A program made the translations under genes and the position numbers. From Paracoccus sp. (in: a-proteobacteria) (GTDB lineage Bacteria > Pseudomonadota > Alphaproteobacteria > Rhodobacterales > Rhodobacteraceae), in NCBI GenBank assembly GCA_018056045.1, contig JAGPGI010000187.1, forward strand, positions 1-5,860: a stretch of 5,860 bases of DNA. The letters are read 5' to 3'. The stretch's first letter is position 1. The number at the start of each line of letters is the position of its first letter. The notes beneath the pieces were generated by a model. The model saw only the letters and a list, made by a program, of their open reading frames with translations. It made no database searches and was not told the DNA's origin. Shown piece by piece: positions 1-5,860 of this stretch.

Positions 1-1
1 G

Positions 2-556
2 GGCAGGCATGACAGCGGCGATCTGGGCGTGGTCTTTCAGGAACCGACCCTGATGCCATGGGCGACGGTGGAAAAGAACGTCTGGCTGCCGCTGCGGCTG
101 AGGGGCGAAAGCCTGCCCGACGCCCGCCCCCGCATCGCGCAGGCGCTGGAAATGGTGGGCTTGGGCAGTTTTGCCAATGCCTATCCGCGCGAGCTGTCGG
201 GCGGGATGAAAATGCGCGTCTCCATCGCCCGGGCGCTGGTGACGCAACCCCGGCTGATCCTGATGGACGAACCCTTCGCCGCGCTGGACGAAATCACCCG
301 CAACAAGATGAATGACGACCTGCTGGCGCTGCGCAACCGGCTGGGCTGCACGGTGATCTTTGTCACCCATTCGGTCTTTGAAAGCGTCTATCTGTCGGAC
401 CGCATCGTGGTCATGGCCCCCCGCCCCGGCCGCGTGGCCGAGGAACTGACCGTCCCCGCCCCCCGCCGGGACGAGGAATTCCGCACCTCGGCCGATTATG
501 CCGCGCAATGCCGCGCGGTCTCGGCCGCCTTGTCCCGTGCCACAGGTGACGCATGA
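2..556 (+). CDS. ABC transporter ATP-binding protein, NitT/TauT (SsuB/TauB-like) family, 5'-truncated by window edge
   Basis: ATPase subunit of an importer, acting at the cytoplasmic face of the inner membrane and powering uptake through the permease encoded next. The frame is open from base 2, so the true start lies upstream; the GTG at 29 is an internal Val, not a start. In the 184 visible residues I see the Q-loop (VVFQEPTLMPW, about 10-20), the ABC signature (LSGGMKMRVSIARAL, 65-79), Walker B plus D-loop (LILMDEPFAALDE, 85-97) and the switch His in VTHSVFES (H123). Walker A is missing only because it lies before the window. The LMPW and FAALDE wording is typical of the nitrate/sulfonate/taurine/pyrimidine-precursor importers. 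The stop overlaps the permease start as ATGA, which implies coupled translation. The family call is solid; the transported substrate is unknown and may be set by a binding protein encoded upstream. Confidence 0.95.
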   Translation, partial: GRHDSGDLGVVFQEPTLMPWATVEKNVWLPLRLRGESLPDARPRIAQALEMVGLGSFANAYPRELSGGMKMRVSIARALVTQPRLILMDEPFAALDEITRNKMNDDLLALRNRLGCTVIFVTHSVFESVYLSDRIVVMAPRPGRVAEELTVPAPRRDEEFRTSADYAAQCRAVSAALSRATGDA

Positions 557-1386
557 CCGAAGCTTTGGACGCCGAGGAAACCGCCCGCCTGCGCCGCGCC
601 CGCGCAGAGCGGATCGGCCGCTGGCTGATGCCGGCCCTGACCATCGTCGCGGCACTGGTGATCTGGGACCGGATCGTGGTCTGGAACCAGATCCCGCATT
701 ACATCCTGCCCGGCCCCGGCCTGGTGGCGCAGACGCTGGTCAAGGACTGGGCGATCCTTGGCCCCGCCACATGGGTCACGCTGAAAATCGCCATGATGGC
801 ACTGGCGGTGGCGGTGATCGGCGGCGTCGGCCTTGCGGTGATCTTCAGCCTGTCACGCTGGGCCGAGATGTCATTCTATCCCTTTGCAGTGGTCTTGCAG
901 GTGACGCCGGTGGTGGCGATCGCGCCCCTGATCTTCATCTATGTCGAAAACCGCACCGTGGGCCTGCTCTTATGCGCCTGGATCGTGGCCTTCTTCCCGA
1001 TCCTGTCCAATACCTCGCTGGGGCTGCGCTCGGTCGATCGCAATCTGGCCGATCTTTACCGCATCTATGGTGCCAGCCGCTGGCAAAGGCTGATCCACCT
1101 GCAACTGCCCTCGGCCCTGCCCTATTTCCTTGGCGGCTTGCGGATCGCGGGCGGGCTGTCGCTGATCGGCGCGGTGGTGGCGGAATATGTCGCGGGCACG
1201 GCCGGGATCGGCACCGGGCTGGCCTTTCGCATCCTTGAGGCGGGGTATCGCCTGAACATCCCGCGCATGTTCGCGGCCCTTGCGCTGATCGCCGCTTTGG
1301 GGGTGCTGATTTTCGCCGTGCTGTCGCTGATTTCGCATCTGGCGCTGCGACACTGGCACGAAAGCGCATTGAAAAGGGAAAGTTGA
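553..1386 (+). CDS. ABC transporter permease, SsuC/TauC (BPD_transp_1) family
   Basis: Inner-membrane channel subunit of the importer, 277 aa, a usual length for the family. The N-terminus (1-23) is charged and cytoplasmic. Hydrophobic segments lie at about 24-44, 72-100, 108-132, 134-156, 190-213 and 237-264, giving roughly six membrane spans. The loop around VTPVVAIAPLIF (117-128) is the family's conserved stretch between spans. The EAA-type coupling loop that docks on the ATPase is at about 166-187, with YGASRWQRL and the Leu-Pro that closes it. The ATG at 553 overlaps the ATPase stop (ATGA) and has an AGG at 544-546 six bases upstream, which supports this start. The protein resembles permeases for sulfonates, taurine and pyrimidine precursors; the sequence alone does not choose among these. 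Its immediate downstream partner is an amidohydrolase, so a nitrogen heterocycle or amide is a reasonable inference for the cargo. Confidence 0.95.
   Translation: MTEALDAEETARLRRARAERIGRWLMPALTIVAALVIWDRIVVWNQIPHYILPGPGLVAQTLVKDWAILGPATWVTLKIAMMALAVAVIGGVGLAVIFSLSRWAEMSFYPFAVVLQVTPVVAIAPLIFIYVENRTVGLLLCAWIVAFFPILSNTSLGLRSVDRNLADLYRIYGASRWQRLIHLQLPSALPYFLGGLRIAGGLSLIGAVVAEYVAGTAGIGTGLAFRILEAGYRLNIPRMFAALALIAALGVLIFAVLSLISHLALRHWHESALKRES
1373..1382 (+). promoter_or_regulatory. Probable ribosome binding site for the TTG-started amidohydrolase
   Basis: The purine-rich stretch AAAGGGAAAG, overlapping the end of the permease gene, lies about 8-12 bases before the TTG at 1391. The amidohydrolase frame is closed by a TGA at 1370-1372 and contains no ATG or GTG before 1391. 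This site therefore makes TTG the most likely start. The match to a strong Shine-Dalgarno is only moderate (AGGGA-like). Confidence 0.5.
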
Positions 1387-1390
1387 CGGC

Positions 1391-2662
1391 TTGGATTTTC
1401 GCGTTCTGCCCAGCGGTGACCTGACCCTGAACAACCTGACCGCCCCGGCCTGCCTGATCGGGGAAACGGGCGATCTGCAAACCATCTCGATCAGCCTGCG
1501 CGGCGGGCGCATCGTGGACCCCGCGCCCGATCTGCCGCAGCTCGACATGGCCGGGGCAATGGTCTTTCCGACCTTCGTCGACATGCATACCCATCTGGAC
1601 AAGGGCCATATCTGGCCCCGCGCACCCAATCCCGATGGCACGTTCGACGGCGCGCTGTCGACGGTCGAGGCCGACCGGATCGCCAACTGGTCCGGCCCGG
1701 ATGTCCGCACACGGATGGATTTCGCCCTGCGCTGCGCATATGCCCATGGCACCAGCGCCATCCGCACACATCTGGACAGCATCGCATTGCAGGGCCGGAT
1801 CAGCTTTCCCGAATTTACCCGGTTGCGCGACGAATGGGCCGGTCGGATCGCATTGCAGGCCGCCTGCCTGACGCTGATCGACCGCATCGACCCGGAGGGC
1901 GGCGGCGAATTCGCCGATCTGGCCGATCTGGTCGCCGAAAGCCGGGGCGTTCTGGGCTGCGTGACATTTCCCGACGCACGGTTGCACGACCGGCTGCGGA
2001 CCTTCTTTGCCCATGCCGGGCAAAGGGGCCTTGATGCCGATTTCCACGTCGATGAGACGGGCGACCCCGAGGCCGCCAGTCTGCGCGTCATCGCCGAAAC
2101 CGTGCTCGAGACCGGCTTTGACGCGCCAGTCACGGTCGGGCATTGCTGTTCGCTGGCGGTGCAGCCGGATGCGGAATGGCTGCATACGCTGGATCTGGTC
2201 GCCCGCGCCGGGATCCATGTCGTCAGCCTGCCGATGTGCAACCTTTATCTGCAGGACCGTCAGGCCGGGCGCACGCCCCGCTGGCGCGGCGTGACATTGG
2301 TCCATGAAATGGCGGCGCGCGGGATCAATGTCAGCTTCGCCTCGGACAATACCCGCGATCCGTTCTATGCTTACGGGGATCTGGACATGCTTGAGGTCAT
2401 GCGCGAGGCGACCCGCATTGCGCATCTGGACCATTCCCGCGCCGACTGGCCCAGGGCCTTTCTGACCAACCCGGCCCGCGCCTGCGGATTTGCCGCGCCC
2501 GGCCTTGCCCCCGGTGCGCCCGCCGATCTGGTGATCTGCCGCGCCCGGAACTGGTCCGAACTGTTCGCCCGCCCGCAATCCGACCGGATCGTGCTGCGCG
2601 CGGGGCGCCAGATCGACCGGAGCCTGCCCGACTATGCCGAACTTGACCACCTGATGAGGTGA
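1391..2662 (+). CDS. Cytosine-deaminase-like amidohydrolase (CodA family), substrate uncertain
   Basis: A 423-aa cytoplasmic metal-dependent hydrolase, close to the length of E. coli CodA (about 427). It would hydrolytically deaminate, or open, a cyclic amidine or amide. A TIM-barrel metal site is visible: H66 and H68 in DMHTHLDKG, H219 and E222 in FHVDE, H251 in GHCCS, and D319 in ASDN. These match CodA H61, H63, H214, E217, H246 and D313. The segment CNLYLQDRQAGRTPRWRG (283-300) also follows CodA closely. It differs from CodA, as I remember that sequence, in two places: CodA FGHDD reads FASDN here, so N320 replaces D314, and no Gln appears where CodA has substrate-binding Q156. The start is TTG at 1391, four bases after the permease stop. 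The alternatives, GTG 1514 and ATG 1547, would remove the N-terminal strand domain. Family is confident. Cytosine as substrate is doubtful; creatinine-, pterin- or pyrimidine-like compounds are possible. Confidence 0.9.
   Translation: MDFRVLPSGDLTLNNLTAPACLIGETGDLQTISISLRGGRIVDPAPDLPQLDMAGAMVFPTFVDMHTHLDKGHIWPRAPNPDGTFDGALSTVEADRIANWSGPDVRTRMDFALRCAYAHGTSAIRTHLDSIALQGRISFPEFTRLRDEWAGRIALQAACLTLIDRIDPEGGGEFADLADLVAESRGVLGCVTFPDARLHDRLRTFFAHAGQRGLDADFHVDETGDPEAASLRVIAETVLETGFDAPVTVGHCCSLAVQPDAEWLHTLDLVARAGIHVVSLPMCNLYLQDRQAGRTPRWRGVTLVHEMAARGINVSFASDNTRDPFYAYGDLDMLEVMREATRIAHLDHSRADWPRAFLTNPARACGFAAPGLAPGAPADLVICRARNWSELFARPQSDRIVLRAGRQIDRSLPDYAELDHLMR
2656..2662 (+). promoter_or_regulatory. 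Shine-Dalgarno of the FAD oxidase gene
   Basis: GAGGTGA sits over the stop codon of the amidohydrolase. Its GAGG core is six bases before the ATG at 2666. This fixes the start of the oxidase and ties its translation to termination of the preceding gene. Confidence 0.7.
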
Positions 2663-2665
2663 CCC

Positions 2666-4054
2666 ATGGATATCGCCGCCGCCAAGGCCGCTTTGACGCA
2701 TATTGATCTGGACGACAATCCCGCCGCCGTGCGGGCGAAAAGCCGCGATTTCTTCTGGTATTCGCCGGTTCTCAAGGATCGGCTGGACCATCTCAGCGCG
2801 GATTTCGTGGTCATGCCGAAAACCCAGGACGAGGTGATCGAGGTTCTGGCCGCCTGCCACGCCCATGACGTGCCGGTGACGGTGCGCGGCTCGGGGACCG
2901 GGAATTACGGACAGGCCATGCCGCTGGCCGGGGGCTGCGTCTTGCATATGCAGAACATGGACAAGGTGCTGGAGATCAGTCCCGGCCGCGTCGTGACCCA
3001 GCCCGGCACCATCATCCGCGAGCTGGACCGCATCACCCGCGACCAGTCCGGGCAGGAATTGCGCATGTTCCCCTCGACCGCCGGGACGGCGACGATCGGC
3101 GGCTTCATCTGCGGGGGGTCGGGGGGCGTCGGCTCGGTTCGCTGGGGGATGCTGCGCGACTACGGCAATATCCTGCGCATCCGCGTCGCCACGATGGAGG
3201 CCCGGCCCCGCATCCTTGATTTCACCGGCAGGGATCTGGCCCGCGTCAGCCACGCCTACGGCACCAATGGCGTGGTGACCGAAATCGAGATGCCGCTGGC
3301 CCCCGCCTATGACTGGGTCCATGTCTTTCTGACGCTGGACGACTTTACCCGCGCCGCCGCGCTGACCCATGCGCTGGCGCTGCAGGACGGCATCCTGCTG
3401 AAACTGGCCACGGTCTGCGAGGCGCCGGTCGCCGCGCGCTATTTCCAGCGTTTCCGGGGCCATGTCGGCGATCAGGACAGCGTCATCGCGCTGATGGTCG
3501 CGCCCCATTCCATGGACGGTTTCCTGTCATTCCTGTCCCATGAACCGGGGGCAAGGCTGATCTATCGCTCTGACGCCCATGACTGGGCGCGCGACCCCGG
3601 CCCGGCCTATGAATACGGCTGGAACCACACCACCCTGCGGGCGCTGAAGGTGGACCCTTCGATCACCTATCTGCAGGTGCGCTATGCCGGGCCGGACCTT
3701 CTGGACAAGGTCGATGCCATCCGTGCCCGTTTCGGCGACGAGCTGATCCAGCATCTGGAATTCCTGCGCGAAACCGGCGTCATGACCGCGGCCGGCCTGA
3801 CCCTCGTGCGCTTTTCGACCGAGGCGCGGCTGGACGAAATCATCCGCATCCACGAGGATATGGGCTGTATGGTCTTCAACCCGCATCGCTATACGCTTGA
3901 GGAGGGCGGCCGCCAGACCGTCGATGCCCGGCAGCTTGACTTCAAGCGGCAGGCCGACCCCAAGGGGCTGCTCAATCCCGGCAAGATGATCGCCTGGGAC
4001 GTGCCGGACTGGGATTATTCCCGCGCCTATGATTATGCAAGGATGCGACACTGA
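2666..4054 (+). CDS. FAD-binding oxidoreductase, GlcD/VAO-type (FAD_binding_4 domain)
   Basis: A 462-aa soluble flavoprotein of the family that oxidises alcohols, 2-hydroxy acids or amines, passing electrons to oxygen, a quinone or another carrier. The N-terminal PCMH-type FAD domain spans about 45-215. It includes VVMPKTQDEVIEVLAAC (48-64), the pyrophosphate loop RGSGTGNYGQ (74-83), and the Gly-rich FAD segment from STAGTATIGGFICGG through GSVRWGMLRDYG (about 137-167), followed by YGTNGVVTEIEMPL (198-211). The C-terminal substrate domain ends in DPKGLLNPGKMI (431-442), the usual closing motif of GlcD-like enzymes. I see no Cys cluster for iron-sulfur centres, no signal peptide and no membrane span. 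A covalent flavin cannot be judged. The ATG lies three bases after the amidohydrolase stop with a good Shine-Dalgarno. The stop overlaps the next start as TGATG. It may oxidise the product of the amidohydrolase; the substrate is unknown. Confidence 0.92.
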   Translation: MDIAAAKAALTHIDLDDNPAAVRAKSRDFFWYSPVLKDRLDHLSADFVVMPKTQDEVIEVLAACHAHDVPVTVRGSGTGNYGQAMPLAGGCVLHMQNMDKVLEISPGRVVTQPGTIIRELDRITRDQSGQELRMFPSTAGTATIGGFICGGSGGVGSVRWGMLRDYGNILRIRVATMEARPRILDFTGRDLARVSHAYGTNGVVTEIEMPLAPAYDWVHVFLTLDDFTRAAALTHALALQDGILLKLATVCEAPVAARYFQRFRGHVGDQDSVIALMVAPHSMDGFLSFLSHEPGARLIYRSDAHDWARDPGPAYEYGWNHTTLRALKVDPSITYLQVRYAGPDLLDKVDAIRARFGDELIQHLEFLRETGVMTAAGLTLVRFSTEARLDEIIRIHEDMGCMVFNPHRYTLEEGGRQTVDARQLDFKRQADPKGLLNPGKMIAWDVPDWDYSRAYDYARMRH

Positions 4055-4656
4055 TGCGTGCGCTGGTCGTCTATTGCCACCCCGATCCCGGCAGCTTCAA
4101 CGCGGCGATCTGCAGCCTTGTCTGCGCCAAGCTGCGCGAGGCGGGTGCCGAGCTGCGCCTGCGCAACCTTTACGCCGAGAATTTCCAGCCTGTGCTGAGC
4201 CAGAAGGAATGGCACGATTATCTGGACCCGGCGCTGAACACCGTCACGGTCACCTGGGATGTCGAGTCGCTGCGCTGGTGCGATACGCTGATCTTCATCT
4301 ATCCGACCTGGTGGTATGGCCCGCCCGCCATGCTGAAAGGTTGGCTGGACCGGGTCATGGTGCCCGAGGTGGCCTTTCTGATGCCCGATGCGCAAAGCAC
4401 AACCATCCGCCCCGGCTTGCAGCACATCACCCGGCTGGGCGTCTTTACCACCTGCGGCGCCAGCATCTGGCTGACCTCGCTGATCGGGGCGCCGGGCAAG
4501 CGCACCTTGCTGCGCGGGGTGGGCTATCTGTGTTCGCCGAACCGGCGCAGCGTCTTTGCCGCGCATTACCTGATGGACAGCTCGACCCCGGACAGCCGGA
4601 CGCGGCATCTGGATCATGTCGAACGCAAGATGGACCGGCTGCTGGCGCCGATGTGA
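4054..4656 (+). CDS. NAD(P)H-dependent oxidoreductase, flavodoxin-like fold (Flavodoxin_2 / NQO-KefF type)
   Basis: A 200-aa cytoplasmic protein resembling NAD(P)H:quinone oxidoreductases and KefF/MdaB-type FMN or FAD reductases. The first strand and loop VVYCHPDPGSFNAAI (5-19) is the family's flavin phosphate-binding start (HPxPxSFN). FIYPTWWYGPPAMLKGWLDR (81-100) is the hallmark second flavin loop. FTTCGAS (131-137) matches the third flavin/nicotinamide loop (often TTGG), with Cys in place of one Gly. The ATG at 4054 shares its A with the oxidase stop (TGATG), and AAGGA at 4039-4043 lies ten bases upstream. The tight coupling to the FAD oxidase suggests that the two act in sequence. It could reduce a quinone-like or conjugated ring intermediate, or accept or recycle electrons. 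An ancillary detoxification role for a reactive oxidised product is equally possible. Confidence 0.9.
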   Translation: MRALVVYCHPDPGSFNAAICSLVCAKLREAGAELRLRNLYAENFQPVLSQKEWHDYLDPALNTVTVTWDVESLRWCDTLIFIYPTWWYGPPAMLKGWLDRVMVPEVAFLMPDAQSTTIRPGLQHITRLGVFTTCGASIWLTSLIGAPGKRTLLRGVGYLCSPNRRSVFAAHYLMDSSTPDSRTRHLDHVERKMDRLLAPM

Positions 4657-4661
4657 AAGGA
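4656..4661 (+). promoter_or_regulatory. Shine-Dalgarno deciding the creatininase-family start
   Basis: AAAGGA begins on the last base of the preceding stop codon and lies six bases before the ATG at 4668. The reading frame is open much further upstream, back to about 4029, inside the reductase gene. This site and the protein match starting at MTTRRLDW fix the real start at 4668. Confidence 0.8.
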
Positions 4662-4667
4662 CCCGCC

Positions 4668-5459
4668 ATGACGACCCGCCGCCTTGACTGGGCCCAGTAT
4701 CGCGCCCCGGAATATGCCGGGATCGATCCTGCGCGCACCATCGCCATCCTGCCCACGGCGGCGATCGAACAGCACGGGCCCCACCTGCCCGTCGGCACCG
4801 ACACCATGATCGCCGAGGGCATGCTGGCCGCCCTGCGCCGCGACTGCCCCGAGGATCTGGATATCCGCATCCTGCCGGTGCAGGCGGTGGGAAAATCGAC
4901 CGAGCATCTCTGGGCCGCCGGCACGCTGACCTTGGACGCCGCCACCGCTCTGGCGGCATGGACCCAGATCGGGCTGTCGGTCGCCCGCGCCGGGATCCGC
5001 AAGATCGTCATCGTCAACAGCCATGGCGGCAATCTGGATCTGGTCTCGATCCTGACCCGCGAGCTTCGGGTGCAGGCGGGAATGCTGGCGGTCAAATGCC
5101 AATGGATGGGCTTTGGCCTGCCCGACGGCATCTATTCCGCGCAGGAACGCGATTTCGGCATCCATGGCGGCGATGTCGAAACCTCGCTGATGCTGGAATT
5201 TCAGCCGGGTTGCGTGGACATGAGCGCCGCCCGCGATTTCCGATCCTCGGCCGAGGGGGCGGCGATCCCGCCCACCGGGTCGGTCAGCTATGGCTGGATA
5301 TCCTCGGACCTGAACCCCGCCGGCACCGTGGGCGAGGCGCATCTGGCCAGTGCCGAAAAGGGCCGCATGACCGCCACGCATCAGGTCGCGGGGCTGATCG
5401 CGCTGCTCAGGCAGGTGCGGGACGCGGCGATCCCGCAGGCGCCCAGCGGCTGGAAATAG
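4668..5459 (+). CDS. Creatininase-family metallohydrolase (not a classical creatininase)
   Basis: A 263-aa cytoplasmic enzyme of the creatininase/FAPy-deformylase/MftE superfamily, which hydrolyses amide or lactam C-N bonds with a two-metal centre. Family motifs are visible: LPTAAIEQHGPHLPVGTD (28-45), holding metal-ligand candidates E34, H36 and D45; GKSTEH and GTLTLDAATALAAW (75-98); VNSHGGN (116-122), with H119 as the next ligand; and HGGDVETS (166-173), with E171 as a likely further ligand. In Pseudomonas creatininase the loop after the His carries a metal-binding Glu (E122); here the corresponding position is Gly, as in most non-creatinine members of the family. This argues against creatinine as the direct substrate. 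It is the last gene of the operon, 11 bases after the reductase stop, and may perform the final ring-opening or deamidation step. The family is firm, the reaction unknown. Confidence 0.93.
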   Translation: MTTRRLDWAQYRAPEYAGIDPARTIAILPTAAIEQHGPHLPVGTDTMIAEGMLAALRRDCPEDLDIRILPVQAVGKSTEHLWAAGTLTLDAATALAAWTQIGLSVARAGIRKIVIVNSHGGNLDLVSILTRELRVQAGMLAVKCQWMGFGLPDGIYSAQERDFGIHGGDVETSLMLEFQPGCVDMSAARDFRSSAEGAAIPPTGSVSYGWISSDLNPAGTVGEAHLASAEKGRMTATHQVAGLIALLRQVRDAAIPQAPSGWK

Positions 5460-5531
5460 CGCCTCGACGCTTCTGCCGCCGCAAAAGCCATGCTAAGCCG
5501 GGCGGAACCGTAAAGAATTGGCAGGTATCAC
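5460..5531 (+). promoter_or_regulatory. Intergenic gap between the catabolic operon and ugd; possible ugd promoter, no clear terminator
   Basis: This 72-bp gap is the only real break in the window. It is where the operon should end and ugd transcription could begin. TCGACG at 5464-5469 resembles a -35 element, but the A/T-richer CATGCTAA at 5489-5496 lies 19-20 bases later, wider than the usual 17, so any promoter is weak or needs an activator. CCGCC (5476-5480) can pair with GGCGG (5501-5505) across a 20-base loop without a following T-run, so this is not a convincing terminator. A modest AGG (5523-5525) lies six bases before the ugd ATG. The promoter reading is inference. Confidence 0.3.
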
Positions 5532-5860
5532 ATGACGATTGCTGTTGCAGGGCTGGGTTATGTCGGCATGTCCATCGCGGTGCTGCTGGCGCAGCACAAT
5601 GAGGTCGTGGCGCTGGATGTGAACGCCACGCGCGTCGCACAGGTCAACGCCCGCCACTCGCCCATCGAGGATGCAGAAATCTCGAAATGGCTGGCCGAGC
5701 AAAGCCTGAACCTGCGCGCCACCTCGGACGCGGCCGAGGCCCTGACCGGCGCCGAATTCGTCATCGTCGCCACGCCGACGAATTACGACGCGCGCTCGAA
5801 CCGCTTTGACACTTCCAGCGTCGAGACGGTGATCCGGCAGGCCCGGCAATACGCCCCCGA
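5532..5860 (+). CDS. ugd: UDP-glucose 6-dehydrogenase, N-terminal part (3' end outside window)
   Basis: Cytoplasmic enzyme that oxidises UDP-glucose to UDP-glucuronate with two NAD+, supplying precursors for capsule, exopolysaccharide or modified LPS. Only the first 109 residues are visible out of a family length near 390, so the catalytic Cys and the C-terminal UDP-binding domain are not seen. The Rossmann start MTIAVAGLGYVGMSIAVLLA carries the GxGYVG NAD loop (7-12), and D29 in VVALDV is the acidic ribose-binding residue. SPIEDAEI (43-50), VIVATPTNYD (77-86) and RFDTSSVETVI (91-101) follow E. coli Ugd closely. This is the shorter bacterial Ugd type rather than GDP-mannose dehydrogenase, although the fragment does not fully exclude related UDP-sugar dehydrogenases. 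The ATG at 5532 fits the homologous N-terminus. It belongs to a separate, polysaccharide-related unit with no evident link to the upstream operon. Confidence 0.9.
   Translation, partial: MTIAVAGLGYVGMSIAVLLAQHNEVVALDVNATRVAQVNARHSPIEDAEISKWLAEQSLNLRATSDAAEALTGAEFVIVATPTNYDARSNRFDTSSVETVIRQARQYAP

Noticed and set aside
498..1238. A 246-codon + strand frame overlapping the permease
   Set aside because: It is Arg/Pro/Gly-rich and lacks motifs, while the permease in the other frame has clear membrane spans and an EAA loop.
1913..1933. Short tandem repeat of GCCGATCTG
   Set aside because: Two copies inside a coding region that encode a DLADL-like helix; ordinary codon reuse rather than a repeat element.
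3113..3148. Two runs of six G followed by a run of five G, suggesting a slippery tract or G-quadruplex
   Set aside because: The runs encode the conserved Gly-rich FAD-binding segment in an intact frame. Only three tracts of three or more G are separated by loops, so a stable quadruplex is not well supported.
935..3508. An 857-codon open frame on the minus strand, overlapping the permease, amidohydrolase and oxidase genes
   Set aside because: Its translation is low-complexity, rich in Gly, Arg, Ala, Gln, Asp and His, with no recognisable domain. It mirrors the codon structure of three clear + strand enzymes. Long antisense frames are expected by chance in such GC-rich DNA.
4029..4667. Upstream extension of the creatininase reading frame through the reductase gene, which could suggest a fusion protein
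   Set aside because: The extension has no domain similarity and overlaps the well-supported reductase. A good Shine-Dalgarno and the family's normal N-terminus place the start at 4668.
5476..5505. Inverted repeat CCGCC/GGCGG as a rho-independent terminator
   Set aside because: The stem is only five base pairs, the loop about 20 bases, and there is no T-tract.

Overview
The window is high-GC, densely packed bacterial DNA, with every gene on the + strand and almost no spacing between genes. GC-rich codon use, ATGA/TGATG start-stop overlaps and the protein types suggest an alphaproteobacterium, probably Rhodobacterales (Paracoccus-like). That placement is an inference from style, not from a marker gene.

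Positions 2-5459 read as one operon that continues upstream of the window. It starts with the C-terminal part of an ABC transporter ATPase of the nitrate/sulfonate/taurine-pyrimidine type (SsuB/TauB-like) and its membrane permease (SsuC/TauC-like). Four enzymes follow: a cytosine-deaminase-like amidohydrolase (TTG start), an FAD-binding oxidase/dehydrogenase of the GlcD/VAO type, a flavodoxin-fold NAD(P)H oxidoreductase and a creatininase-family metallohydrolase. The longest gap between these genes is 11 bp. No substrate-binding protein is present, so it is presumably encoded upstream or elsewhere.

Taken together, the operon looks like an import-and-breakdown pathway for a small nitrogen-containing compound. 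The compound would be taken up by the ABC transporter, deaminated or ring-hydrolysed by the amidohydrolase, oxidised by the flavoprotein, possibly reduced by the NAD(P)H enzyme, and hydrolysed at a C-N bond by the creatininase-like enzyme. The substrate cannot be read from the sequence. The amidohydrolase keeps the CodA catalytic residues but differs at pocket positions that recognise cytosine, and the creatininase-like protein lacks the second-metal Glu of true creatininase. The pathway is therefore probably neither plain cytosine nor plain creatinine degradation, and it is the most interesting item here.

After a 72-bp gap (5460-5531) a different unit begins: the first 109 codons of a UDP-glucose 6-dehydrogenase (ugd), a surface-polysaccharide precursor enzyme, cut by the window end. 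I see no RNA genes, mobile elements, CRISPR arrays or convincing terminators. No stretch over 300 bp lacks a gene.
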